From positions 16,037,001 through 16,101,000 of the forward strand of contig NC_059382.1 of assembly GCF_019703515.2 (NCBI RefSeq): a stretch of 64,000 bases of DNA, given 5' to 3'. This document shows, piece after piece, positions 1 through 11,193 of this stretch (the first letter of the stretch is position 1; each line of letters starts with the position of its first letter). The DNA is from Myxocyprinus asiaticus. Lineage: Eukaryota > Chordata > Actinopteri > Cypriniformes > Catostomidae. Under the pieces are notes generated by a model that did no database searches, was not told where the DNA came from, and saw only the letters and a list, made by a program, of their open reading frames with translations. The translations under genes and the position numbers were made by a program.

Positions 1-233
1 TCATGAACAGTTAAAACTGCCCCATTGAGCAATAATTATGTGCAATTCACAGTCTAGTCTTTTTATATTTATCCAACACATCCAACCTCTTCTGCCATTA
101 CATTACCTTGCAATGTATATAACAGATTTGTATTTAGATTTTCACCACGTATATGTATGTGTGTATGTATGTGCGTGTCTGTGTGTATGTGTATGTATGT
201 ATGTGTGCGTATGTATGTGTGTGTGTATATACA

Positions 234-288
<55 letters not shown>

Positions 289-290
289 AC
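1..290 (+). mobile_element. L2-like LINE, 3' end, first half (split copy)
   Basis: Bases 1-140 match 53607-53755 closely (both begin TCATGAACAGTTAAAACTGC). The second copy continues into a recognisable LINE 3' terminus, so this is the same element entering from the left edge of the window. It runs into a TG/TA microsatellite, where the copy is interrupted; its tail resumes near 2684. It is non-coding here. The L2-like class is inferred from the C-terminal reverse-transcriptase peptide and the TTCTGA-type tail of the sister copy. Confidence 0.7.
141..290. repeat. TG/TATG/TA microsatellite
   Basis: Alternating TATG, TG and finally TA dinucleotides. The open frames across it on both strands (runs of Val/Cys/Tyr/Ile) are repeat artefacts. 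It corresponds to the microsatellite internal to the L2-like copy at 53757-53952. Confidence 0.9.
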
Positions 291-349
291 AGTTAGTGCC
301 GGTCCTCGAATCTGATTGGAAGAGAGATGTTCCATGAGCACTGATGGTC

Positions 350-531
350 AGTTTTTCCTCATTTTTAAAAATTTATTTAGTTTTATAATGAAATAAATTT
401 ATATGGTGGCACAATTATATTTTTGTCTACAAAACTAATTTCAAACATTTAAGCATACACCTTCAGATCAAAAAAATTTTAAGATCATGAGAAACATTTT
501 AGTCGTGTTTCAAAACATTTGACCGGTAGTG
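350..531 (-). mobile_element. Tc1-type MITE fragment, inverted arm
   Basis: This is the reverse complement of 690-868 with few mismatches. It ends in the same terminal sequence, CACTACCGGTCAAA when read on the minus strand, next to a TA dinucleotide at 532-533. Only one end of the element is present. Together with 690-1225 it makes a long inverted repeat around a separate palindrome. Confidence 0.7.
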
Positions 532-538
532 TATATAT

Positions 539-682
539 AAGCAATATCACATTCGCAATCCTGCTATATGGCCCTAAATCAGCACTGCTGTGATTATCTA
601 CTGCACTCGGCCTGTGGCCTCGTGCCTGCGGCCGAATAATGATGTAGGGCCATATCACACTCTTGCTCGTGTGATATTGCTT
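539..682. mobile_element. Short palindromic foldback element
   Basis: The segment opens AAGCAATATCAC and closes GTGATATTGCTT. The inner arms (TATGGCCCTA near 568, TAGGGCCATA near 647) are also inverted copies. This makes a small foldback element with imperfect arms, lying between two inverted Tc1-type MITE ends. No coding potential is seen. Confidence 0.65.
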
Positions 683-689
683 AAATATA

Positions 690-1225
690 CACTACCAGTC
701 AAAAGTTTTGAAACACTTGACTGAAATGTTTCTCATGATCTTACATTTTTTTTTATCTGAAGGCGTATGCTTAAATGTTTGAAATTAGTTTTGTAGACAA
801 AAATATAATTGTGCCACCATATTAATTTATTTCATTATAAAACTAATATTTAATTAAAAAAAAAAAAAGTTTTTGAAATTGATGACTTGGACCAAATAAT
901 AAAGAAAAGCAGCCAATAAGTGCCCAACATTGATGGGAACTCCTTCAATACTGTTTAAAAAGCATTCCAGGGTGATACCTCAAGAAGTTGGTTGAGAAAA
1001 TGTCAAGAGTACATGTCTGCAAATTCTAGCCAAAGGGTGACTACTTTGAAGATGCTAAAATATAACAGTTTTGATTTATTTTGGATTTTGTTTAGTCACA
1101 ACATATTTCCCATAGTTCCATTTATGTTATTCCATAGTTTTGATGACTTTACTATTATTCTAAAATGTAAAAAAAAAATTATAATAAAGAATGAGTAAGT
1201 GTTTCAAAACTTTTGACCGGTAGTG
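690..1225. mobile_element. Tc1-type MITE with 29-bp terminal inverted repeats
   Basis: The left end CACTACCAGTCAAAAGTTTT is mirrored by the right end ACTTTTGACCGGTAGTG. TA dinucleotides flank both sides (688-689, 1226-1227), as expected for Tc1/mariner insertion. The 536-bp interior is AT-rich with no transposase frame, so this is a non-autonomous copy. A related terminus occurs at 59790-59852. Confidence 0.75.
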
Positions 1226-1242
1226 TATATGCTGTATATACT

Positions 1243-1287
1243 AATATATATATATATATATATATAGATAGATAGATAGATAGATAT
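1243..1287. repeat. TA / GATA microsatellite
   Basis: A TA run followed by GATA units. It abuts the truncated left side of the neighbouring Tc1 element. Confidence 0.9.
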
Positions 1288-2626
1288 TGTAATAGTTGTC
1301 TATGAGGCCCCAAATTCTTGCAGGTGGTATAGCTGCCCATTCGTCTTGGCAAAATGCCTCCAGGTCATGCAAAGTCTTTGGTCGTCTTGCGTGAACCGCA
1401 CATTTGAGATCTCCCCAGAGTGGCTCGATGATATTAAGGTTAGGAGATGTGATGGCCACTCCAGAACCTTCACCTTTTTCTGCTGTAACCACTGGAGGGT
1501 CAACTTGGCCTTGTGCTTAGGGTCATTGTCGTGCTGGAAGTCCAAGAGCATCCCATGCGCAGCTTTCATGGAGAAGAATGTAAATTGTCTGCCAGTATTT
1601 TCTGATAACATGCTGCATTCACTTGCCATCAATTTTCACAAGATTCCCCGTGACTTTAGAGCTCACACACCCCCAAAACATCAGTGAGCCACCACCATCT
1701 TCACAGTGGGATGGTATTCTTTTCACTATAGGCCTTGTTGACCCCTCTCCAAACATAGCGCTTATGGTTGTGACCATAAAGCTCTATTTTGGTCTCGTCA
1801 TCCAAATTACAATGTCCCAGAAGTTGTGAGGCGTGTCAAGGTGTTGTCGGGCATATTGTAAACGGGCTTTTTTGTGGCATTGGCACAGTAAAGGCTTCTT
1901 TCTGGCAACTCGAACATGCAGCTAATTTTTCTTCAAGTATCGTCATATTGTGCTCCTTGAAACAACCACACCATCTTTTTTCCAGAGCAGCCTGTATTTC
2001 TCTTGAGGTTAGCTGTGGGTTTTTCTTTGTATCCCGAAAAGTTCTTTTGGCAGTTGTGGCTGAAATCTTTCTTGGTCTACCTGACCTTGGAATCAAGAGA
2101 TCCCCGAATTTTCCACTTCTTAATAAGAGATTGAACAGTACTGACTGGCATTTTCAAGGCTTTGGATATCTTTTTATATCCTTTTCCATCTTTATAAAGT
2201 TCCATTACCTTGTTACGCAGGTCTTTTGACAGTTCTTTTCTGCTCCCCATGGCTCAGTATCTAGCCTGCTCAGTGCATCCACGTGAGAGCTAACAAACTC
2301 ATTGACTATTTATACACAGACACTAATTGCAATTTAAAAAGTCACAGGTGTGGGAAATTAACCTTTAATTGCCATTAAAACCTGTGTGTGTCACCTTGTG
2401 TGTCTATAACAAGGCCAAACATTCAAGGGTATGTAAACTTTTGATCAGGGCCATTTGGGTGATTTCTGGTATCATTATGATTTAAAAAGGAGCCAGACAA
2501 CTATGCAATGATAAATGGCTTCATGTGGTCACTATCCTTAAATAATCATATAATCAAAAAGTCATATTTTCAAAATAAATGCCAAAATTTCACAATTTCT
2601 GCCAGGGTATGCAAACTTTTGAGCAC

Positions 2627-2631
<5 letters not shown>
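1288..2631 (-). mobile_element. Tc1-like transposon of IR/DR type, left end missing
   Basis: The transposase remnant is on the minus strand. The right side shows two copies of a terminal motif about 170 bp apart: an outer one at 2605-2631 (GGTATGCAAACTTTTGAGCA) and an inner one near 2430-2452 (GGTATGTAAACTTTTGATCA). This is the inverted-repeat/direct-repeat arrangement of Sleeping-Beauty-type fish elements. The other side has no matching terminus: transposase sequence runs straight into a TA/GATA microsatellite, so that end is lost. Confidence 0.8.
1300..2250 (-). pseudogene. Tc1-like transposase pseudogene
   Basis: The minus-strand frame opens at 2250 with the typical fish Tc1 start (MGSRKELSKDLRNKV) and a paired-like HTH region. 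It then breaks near 2090 just before a GRPRK motif and continues in another frame. The C-terminal DDE region is recognisable ([17 protein letters not shown]). Several frameshifts and stops separate the pieces, so no active enzyme can be made. Confidence 0.85.
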
Positions 2632-2681
<50 letters not shown>

Positions 2682-2682
2682 G
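2632..2682. repeat. TG/TA microsatellite
   Basis: A TG run followed by a TA run, directly after the outer end of the Tc1 element. It appears to be the remaining side of the microsatellite inside the split L2-like copy. Confidence 0.9.
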
Positions 2683-2683
2683 A

Positions 2684-2890
2684 TATTGTCTTATTGTGTA
2701 TTCTGTATATACTTTATTTTCTATTCAATTTTTATTTTATTTTTTTATTCCATTTTTTATTATTTTCTATTATTATCTATGTCTTTTTGCTGTTTTGTAT
2801 TGTTGTGCACTGGAAGCTCCTTTTACCAAGACAAATTCCTTGTATGTGTAAGTATACTTGGCAATAAAGCTGATTCTGATTCTGATTTAT
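2684..2890 (+). mobile_element. L2-like LINE, 3' terminus (second half of split copy)
   Basis: It matches 53960-54132. Both contain GACAAATTCCTTGTATGTGT and TTGGCAATAAAGCT, then end in short TTCTGA repeats, the usual kind of L2/CR1 tail in fish. With 1-290 it rebuilds one LINE 3' end interrupted by about 2.3 kb of insertions. Confidence 0.75.
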
Positions 2891-5049
2891 TTCCCTAATT
2901 TGGCATAACTGTTTTATTATGTTCTTTCCATGGTGTTGATGCATTCTGAGTAGTATTTAAGCTGTGTTTTTTATGCGAGTGAGATGAGTAAAGAGTGCTG
3001 TTGCATAAATATATGTCCTATTTATATTTGCACATGTATTTTGCTACGAGTATATACCAAATTAACTCCCGAACCCAACTGCTCTTTTTATAATGTCTGG
3101 ATTAATACCTGGCCCTGGATAATATAACACAAGATACTGTCATACAAATACACGTGCAAATTGTGCACATTAAGAATAACATGTATACATTATAAAACAT
3201 GATGCATAATATTTAAAATAATATATAAGAAACACTGGCTCATTGTCTTTTCTTTATAGAAATTTTTTAATACTTTGTTATATTGTCCTTGCCATAAAAA
3301 TAGGAGTGTGGTTCTGCAGTTCGTTTGTGTACAGTAAAATATTGCATGTAAAGGGTTTTTTTATGGGATATTTTACTACGAGCTTAGTGCAAATTAATTG
3401 CCGAACCTCACTGCTATTTTTAATGCCATGAGAATATAACAGACACAGTGATATACATATTAAATAATGTACATTAAGACATTTTTTTTTTTTTTTATTT
3501 TCTACAGGCAAAGTTGTATAGTTTTGTGTATTTGTATACAAACAAAATCTTCACAATTGTTTTGAATAAATAAAACCGACTACTAATACGGAGAAAAAGA
3601 ACTAATAAAAAAATCGGAATATTTATGTTGTGGCTCTTTTAACAATAAAAACATCAATAGTAATAATATTATCAGTAATAATAATAATAGCATCGGCACA
3701 AACACTTTTGCCATATCATCGAGAGGCGGTGGCCCTTGGCTTTGTATTGTAGACAAAATTTGGCCTTTGGTGAAAACGAATTGGAGAACACTGATCTACA
3801 GTAAGTTTTTGTTTTGTGCGTCACACTAATCTCTCTTACAAATATATCTGTCAGTGTCTTGATCACAACCGAAAATGTTTGGAAACATTTATATACACTC
3901 TTCAGAACAAGTAGGACTGTTCTAAAAAGCCCATTGCTCACATTAATAGATGTGGCTTTGGAAATGCTAATGAACTCCGTATCGGAAGTGTGATCAGTCT
4001 CCCCATTTGTGTGCAGTCTTCTGTTCTGTGTTCAACCAGTGTTGATGTAATAGCAGTGCCTGATTCCAGACTATGCTATCTGATGAGAGAGCTCCTGAAT
4101 TTGTATTCTGTAGCTGGCTCCGAGGCCTTTAGTGACATGAGAAATTAAGCACCTTAGCCTTCTGTCCCACGCCAGGTAAAAACTCTTTCGAAAAGGTCAA
4201 GCTGAGAGACTGCGGGGGTTAACTCTGCATAACTGAACCGAGATAGAACCGTAGAATGCTCAGCTCTCTGGAGCTTTGCTGATTCAGGCTACCATTTGTG
4301 CAGGCTTAAGCACATTCAGAACACACCTGAGCCTGGATCTCAGAGATGTCAATGTGACTGAAAAGCAATAAATCGTAGGGGCCCTTTCTGATAACCAGCA
4401 CTGATAAGGCTGTCTGTCTGTCTGTCTGTATATCGTATGTATTTATATACAGTACTGTGCAGAATTCTTAAGGCACATTAGATGTTTCAAAACTAGGATA
4501 ACCCTGCTCCCAGCTCATATCCACCTATTCCCAATTCCAGCATTAGTGACTGTCATAATAAATAAAGAACCATGGAGCTGGCAAAGGAGAGAAGCCAATT
4601 TCTGGAATGACATAAGACGAGAAAGGTGCACTTTGCCACCTGTAGTGGTCCATGCCACACAGCTTCCAAGGTCACGCTCACATACTCCTGCTCACACATG
4701 TGGCTGAGCCCATAATGTGGCCCTGCCTAATCGAATGTTTTCTGCCCTGGCTGTCAGACTAATGAAAACGGATTCAATTTGCCCCTGTCAGAAATAACAG
4801 GCTATGTATGTACGAGGAAGCAGGCATATAAAGGGACACATTAGCTGGAGCAAGTGCTTAAAGAATTCCCGTCTGCATGTCATTCTTTATTCTCAAAGAG
4901 GGAGAAAAAGAGAGTGCTTGATCCCTGTCTGGAAAAATTTAGGGGCCGTTGCACAAACATGGTTTGACATTGTGGTGAGTTATATTAAGAGTGAAAGAGA
5001 GGCCTTTGTTGTCTTGAGTGTGCAATGGCTGAGGGTTTTCTAAATTTAA
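2891..5049. other. No gene recognised; probable pitpnm3 intron
   Basis: This AT-rich sequence has only short frames without family resemblance. A remnant near 4450-4490 (ACAGTACTGTGC followed by TTAAGGCACATTAGATG) resembles the end of a fish Tc1-type repeat. I looked for the pitpnm exon expected just before the one at 12197 and did not find it. That exon is probably upstream of the window. Confidence 0.4.
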
Positions 5050-5287
5050 TATAAACAGGGACATGAAATGTAGACTATGACCTAACAATTTCTCTCTCTC
5101 TCTTTCCCACAATGCTAGATCAGTTGTTATTTAAGAGGGGAACATTTTTTTGAGAGTCAATTGATGCCATGCGAGGTTTGGATGTGTGAACAGCGAGCTC
5201 TGCGCACTTTGCTAGTTTTGATATTTTAATGATATAAACTTGTGAGATTTGATACGCCCTGAACTATAACAGTACTAGGAAGACAAT

Positions 5288-6056
5288 ATGTCAAAGAATT
5301 CAACATTTTCGGGCTCTGGAGACATAAAAGACACTTACGTGCTCAAGCTGACGCTCCTCCGGAGGCCTTGGACCAAGGAGTCAATTTGGCCGGAGAGGTG
5401 AAAGAGATTCGGCGTGAATTGCTGAACGTGTCAGCAATGCTGATGAAGTTCATTGCTGACTTGGAGGATCTTGCAACAATACGTCGATCGATCACTGCCA
5501 TGGAGACTAAATTCAATGAGATGGTTACAAGAGTGGCGGAGGTTGAGAAACGGACCGATTATCTGGAGTCATCGGAGAGGGAATTAGCCGCTAATCTGCT
5601 AGCGACCACAGCAGACTTGGAGCATGTCTGGGAAAAGTTGGAGGATATGGAAAACACGTAGAAAACGTCCGAATTGTTGGAATTCCTGAGCAAGCAGAGG
5701 GTCAGAATATGGTGGAATTTCTGGACGGGCTCTTTCCGAGTCTGCTCGACATAACAGGCCATAAGCTGGAAATCGAGCGAGCTCACAGGCGATCCGCTGA
5801 GGGAGACAGGCCCCGATCTATTCTGCCCAAATTTCTGAGATCATCTGATAAAGATCTTGTGTAACATGAGGTGAGGCGTAAAGGAAGGCTTTCTTGGAAG
5901 AACAACAACATTTTCTTGTTCCCAGACTTCACGAATTCGATAAGAGAGAAACGTGATCGATTCAAGGAATGCAAGAAACTCTTATATCAATGGAAGGTCG
6001 CTTTTGCACTGATGTTCCTGGCCAAACTAAGAATAGATGCTAAGGATGGCCGCTAA
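5288..6056 (+). pseudogene. LINE ORF1 pseudogene (coiled-coil nucleic-acid chaperone type)
   Basis: A start at 5288 (MSKNSTFSGSG) shifts frame before 5368, where a heptad-rich helix runs to a stop at 5661. The frame then changes to one reading VRIVGIPEQAEG and ERAHR, the hallmark of the L1 ORF1p RRM-like core. A later piece (5871-6056) ends RIDAKDGR, as L1-type ORF1 C-termini do. The family binds LINE RNA in the retrotransposition particle. At least two frameshifts and one stop are present. Confidence 0.8.
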
Positions 6057-6169
6057 GTATTTACATGTCCCCAACATGCATTGTCCTTCATAAAGTCAAT
6101 GGAGTGAGTAAGTCATTGTTTGATTCTCACGTTGCAGCCGAATGGGCCTGACTCACTGCACATTCACTT

Positions 6170-6525
6170 GACTGTCTGAGGAAACTGGGCGCCTTTTTTG
6201 TTTCTTTTTGTGCTGGTTCCACGTTTGGAGTTTGTTTTGTATAGTAACACTCCTTCAGGACAGTGTTGTGGATGAATCTGCATGTTCTTTGTGCTTATGC
6301 CTCCTATTGGTTGGAGTTTGTTTTCTGGAGTATTTCTTGCAGGACATTGGATTGATTTGACTGCCTGAGAAAACTGAACGGCTTTTTTTGTTTGTTTGTT
6401 TGTTTTGTGCTGGTTCTGCTAGCGGCTGAAGCTTGCTTTGTGGAGGAACACACCTTCAGGACAGTTATGTGGATGAATCTACACGCCCTTTGTGTTTATC
6501 CCACCTATTGGCTGGAGTTTGTTTA
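6170..6525 (+). repeat. Tandem duplication of about 189 bp between ORF1 and ORF2
   Basis: The unit beginning GACTGTCTGAGGAAACTG at 6170 recurs as GACTGCCTGAGAAAACTG at 6359. Both carry CTTCAGGACAGT, GTGGATGAATCT and a CTATTGG(T/C)TGGAGTTTGTTT block. The copies differ at many places, so the duplication is old or was inherited from the source element. Confidence 0.8.
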
Positions 6526-6807
6526 ATAGATTTTCTTCTGTTATGTAATTCTGTCTCACAAAATTTGTATAGAAACACCGGACTTGAGCAATCCAATGGC
6601 AAAGTTGTCACGGAGGCTCTCGTAGTGAACACCAGTGGGCGCTTTCGTGCACGGGGTTAATGCGCACATTTTTCTTTTTTTCTGTTTGGTTCTGGGGGAA
6701 ATTCGGGGTTTGATTGTAGCAATAATGTTGGAATGTGGTCTTTATAATTTTGTTTATGACACACAATCTATTTTTTCTAATATGTCAAAATGTCAAATGT
6801 CAATATG

Positions 6808-9800
6808 AGTGGATTGTCTCTCTCCACGTGGAATGTGAATGGGTTCGGGAACCCTGTAAAAAGAAGGACGGTTATTTATCTTCTTAAACGTAATAAATGA
6901 AAAAGTGTTTCAAGAAACACATCTTTCCCCACAGGAAGTGGAAATATTTGGGAAGATATGGGGTGGGCATGTTTTCTTTAGTGCTGGCTCAAGTAAGAGC
7001 AGGGGAGTCATTACATTGATAAGTAAACATCTACAATTCAAATGTCTCAAACAGAGTAAAGATAAATTAGGAAGAGTCATTATTGATTTAGCAGAAATTC
7101 AGGGGCAAAAGTTGATTTTGGCTAATATTTACGCACCTAACGTTGATAATCAGTGCTTTTTTTATGGATCTTGAAGGGATGCTGCAAGCCGCTGGCACAC
7201 CTCATGATATAATATTGGGAGGAGACTTTAATCTTTTGATGGACTCAATCCTTGATCATAGTGAAGCAAAAGTATGCAAGCCCCCTAGAGCAACATTAAC
7301 GCACAACAGATATTGTAAATAAACCTAAATGTAAAAACCTTGGTCTTACAGATATTTTGAGACTTTTGAACCCATCTGGTAGGAAATATACATTCTTTTC
7401 ATCAGTCCATAAGATTTATTCTAGAATAGATTATTTTTTTTATATCCAAGTCCCTCATTTCATGTGTTGTTGATTGCTCAATTGGAAACATCGTAGTCTC
7501 AGATCACGCTCTGGTGAGATGTTGCCACATACGGAGAAAAATAAATCATAGTTGGCGCTTTAATGTATCCCTTTTGCAAAATCCTGAATTCCAACAAATG
7601 TTAAAGGCTGAAATCATTAAGTGCCTCCCAAGTGGCTTGGGAGGCACTTAAGGCAGTTCTTAGGGGTCGGATCATACAGTATGCCTCATTCATCAAAAAA
7701 TCCAAAGCACGAGAACTCGTGGAGTTGGAAGGGAATATTAAAAGTGCCGAGGCAGAGCTGAAGCGCCGAAAGTTGTCTCCAGAGAATTGACCTGATATAA
7801 ATACAGATTTAATATTGTTTTGTCGTGGAAGGTGTAGTTTTGGCTATTCAGGGCAAGACAGTCATACTTTGAGTCGGGGGACAAGCAGGGAAGCTTTTGG
7901 CCAGATATATAAAGCAGAGACTGTCTTTTTCTACCATTCCCTCAGTGAAATCTGCTGGTGATGAAATTTTTATCTCAGCCATTAATATTAATAATGCTTT
8001 TAAAGAATTCTATCTTGATCTTTATAGTTCCTTATCTTTGTCTACTGATGAAGATATTATGAACTTTGTGGAACCATTAGAACTCCCTAAACTGACGACT
8101 GAGCAAAAAATTCTCTTGATTCTGAGATAACCTTGGAGGAGCTTGATGAGGTAATTAAGGCCTTGCCTTCAGGCAAGGCTCTGGGGCCAGATGGCTTTGC
8201 CACTGAATTTTTTAGATCATATGCTACAGAACTGGCTCCATTTTTGCTAGAAGTTTATACGGAATCATTAAAGGATGGAAAGCTTCCGCCAATCATGACA
8301 CAAGCCCGGATCAGTCTGATTCTTAAAAAGGACAAAGATCCAAGTGAGTTTAAGAGTTACCATCCAATTTCCCGGATCCGTCTAGATGTAAAAATATTGT
8401 AAAATATTATATCAAAAATTCTGGCTAACCGATTAAGTTATGACATCTCTTATACATATAGATCTGGTGGGGTATATTTGGGGCCGCAGCTCTTCTGATA
8501 ACATTAGGTGTCTCATCAATATAATGTGGTCAGTGGTAAATGATCAGACTCCAGTCACTGCCATCTCACTAGATGCTGAAAAGGCATTTGATATGATAGA
8601 ATGGGATTATCTTTTTAAGGTTTTGGAAATAGACAGGTTCGGGAATACTTTTATTGGATGGGTTGAGTTACTTTATAGACACCCGGTAGCGGCGGTACAA
8701 ACAAATGGATTAATTTCAGATTATTTTACTTTGGATAGGGGCACCCGGCAGGGTTGCCCTCTTTCCCCATTATTGTTTTGTCTTGCCCCGGAACCATTAG
8801 CAGCCACGATAAGAAAGGAAGATGATTTTCCAAGGGTGGTGGCGGGAGGTGTGGTGCCTAAGCTGTTGCTTTACGCTGATGATATTTTATTATTCATCTC
8901 CGACCCTGTTATATCTTTGCCTTGCCTCCACAAAATTATTAATTCCTTTTCTAAGTTCTCAGGATACAGAGTCAATTGGTCTAAATCTGAAGCTTTGGCT
9001 CTGACAGCGTACTGCCCAGTAACGGCTTTTCAGCTGGGCGCCTTCCAGCGGCCCAAACAGGGCATTAAGTATTTGGGCATTTTATTCCCAGCAAATTTGT
9101 CTGATTTAGTTAGTTAATTTTGACCCCTTAATAAAAAGGTTCTTGAGCGATGTGGGCAGGTGGGCTTGCAATCTCTCCCTGTAGATGTCCCCCTCTCTTA
9201 TTTCAAGCAATTTGGTAGCATAGTGAAGTCCTTCATTTGGAATGGTAAGCATCCCAGATTACATTTCATTAAGTTACATAGACCGATTGACAAAAGTGGG
9301 CTAGACCTATCCAAGATTTTGTTTTATTATTATGCATTCGGTCTCAGACATTTGGCTCATTGGTCGCTTTCACCTGAGAGAGCCCCTCACTGGTTTTGTA
9401 TTGAACAGGAAGTTCTTGCCCTATTTCACCATTGCAAAGCCTTTCTATCAAACTAATCGGAGAAGTTATGTTACACCCCTATATCTCTCATTTGCACTCT
9501 GTATTTGTTTAATTCGGACATTTATTTAAATGTTGCCTCGAGCATATGGCTTAACCCCAAATTATGTATTAATAAGTCCCCTTTCTGCTTTTCAGAGTGG
9601 ATTGTGAGGGCAGTTAATACAGTCGGTGAACTATATGAGAGTGTAGTGTTGAGATCTTTTTAAAATTTGGTTCAAAATTTTGGGATTCCCAGATCTCAGT
9701 TTTATAGGTATTTACAGCTGCGCCACCTGCTCTGTACTATATTTGGGAGTAGCATACACCCCTCTAAAGCGGCAAATACTCTGGGAATGGTGATTACTGC

Positions 9801-10488
9801 TTTTGGAAAAGGTCATGAGGCATCAGTGTATTACTCCCTGCTAATTCAGAGTCTGGAGGACGGAGCTTTAACTTCTATCAAGAGATTATGGGAGAGAGAT
9901 TTAAACTTGGTATTGGAGGAGGGAGTGTGGGCTAGGATTCTAAAAAACGTCAAGTCTGCATCTAGAGATGCAAGGGTGCGCCTTATGCAATTCAAGATTT
10001 TACATAGATTTTATTGGACCCCCTCTAGATTGTATTGGCTTGGTCTTAAAGACACACCCACCTGCTGGTGATGCCAATCGGAGGATGGAGACACGGCCCA
10101 TGTTTTTTGGTGGTGTGTTGAGATCCAGGAATTTTGGTTGAAGGTTCAGAGTTTTGTGTGTGATGTGTTGGGCACTCAGGTTTCATTTTGCCCCAGACTC
10201 TGTGTTTTGGGCGATGGGGCGGTCATCGATGTGGGGAATTAACACACAAAAAATTGGGTTCTGGCCAGTGTAATGATCGTCAGGCAAATTATTTTAAGGG
10301 GATGGAGGTCGGCTGGGGCGCCCCCATTTCAGGAGTGGTGCACGGAGATGGTAAGGGTGGCGGCTTTTGAGGATGTGTCATTTAGAAGACAGGGTAACTT
10401 AGTTTTGTTTGTTGGGAAATGGGGCAACTATTTGGAGTTTTTGGAGGGCTCTCAGGGAGGGGCAGTGGAGAGAGAGCTAGAGGTATAA
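6808..10488 (+). pseudogene. LINE ORF2 pseudogene (APE endonuclease and reverse transcriptase)
   Basis: Endonuclease motifs appear in order across frames: STWNVNGF near 6820, FQETHL near 6910, NIYAPN near 7125, GGDFN near 7220 and VVSDHALV near 7500. Reverse transcriptase follows: SGKALGPDGF near 8170, ISLDAEKAFD near 8565, TRQGCPLSPLLF near 8740 and the catalytic LLLYADDILLF near 8870. A cysteine/histidine cluster near 10065-10125 fits the C-terminal zinc-knuckle-like region. Many frameshifts and stops break the frame. The motif set fits an L1/Tx1-clade element with apurinic-type endonuclease. Confidence 0.88.
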
Positions 10489-10770
10489 ATGTGAGTGATT
10501 ATTATATATATATATATTTTATTTTTATTTTATTTATTTTTTTGCTTTTTTGGTGTATATACTCATGTGTGACCACAGGAATGTTTGTTGAGGATCAGGG
10601 TGGGGTTGGGCAGGGGAAGGGGTAATTGTGGGGTTTAAATGTTGATTCTATGTATATATGTTTTGCTTTACTGTAGGAATAAATATAAAATGTTAATTAC
10701 AAAAAGCAAAAAAATAAGAGGAGAACTTTTCTGTGCCGACTCTTACTCATTCACAAGTTGGGCATTGCTA

Positions 10771-11193
10771 TTTTTTTTTTTCTCCCAAATTTGAATGCCC
10801 AATTCCCATTACTTAGTAGGTCCTTGTCGTGGCATGGTTACCTCAATCTGGGTGGCGGAGGACAAGTCTTAGTTGCCTCCGTTTCTGAGACCGCCAATCC
10901 TCGCATCTTATCACGTGGCTCATTGTGCATGACACCGCGGAGTCTTTGCATGTGGAGGCTCATGCTACCCACTGCAATCCATGCACAACTTACCAAGTGC
11001 CCCATTGAGAGCAAGAACCACTAATCGCAACCACGAGGAGGTTACCCCATGTGACTCTACCCTCCCTAGCAACCGGGCCAATTTGGTTGCTTAGGAGACC
11101 TGGCTGGAGTCACTCAGCACACCCTGGATTCGAACTCATGACTCCAGGGGTGGTAGTCAGCGTCAATACTCGCTGAGCTACCCAGGCCTCCCC
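10771..11193 (-). mobile_element. tRNA-derived SINE, cyprinid type
   Basis: Read on the minus strand, it starts with a tRNA-like head holding a polymerase III A box (GGGTAGCTCAGCGAGTA) and a B box (GAGTTCGAATCC). A long body follows, then an A-rich tail (the T run at 10771-10780 on the plus strand). I recall very similar elements as common in carp-like fishes. The short frame at 10758-11024 is an artefact. Confidence 0.85.

Larger units (their letters stand above)
5050..10715 (+). mobile_element. L1/Tx1-like LINE, nearly full length, inactive
   Basis: The order is a 5' leader, a coiled-coil ORF1 remnant, an inter-ORF spacer, an ORF2 remnant with endonuclease and reverse transcriptase motifs, then a short 3' region ending in an A-rich tail near 10690-10715. 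Frameshifts and stops occur throughout. The 5' boundary is approximate because no target duplication was identified. Confidence 0.85.

Noticed and set aside
38..341. Overlapping frames on both strands with Cys/Val/Tyr/Ile and Thr/His repeats
   Set aside because: They are translations of a TG/TA microsatellite and part of a LINE 3' UTR.
1346..2229. Plus-strand frames of 68-146 codons across the first Tc1 element
   Set aside because: They are antisense to the minus-strand transposase remnant, which has clear HTH and DDE motifs.
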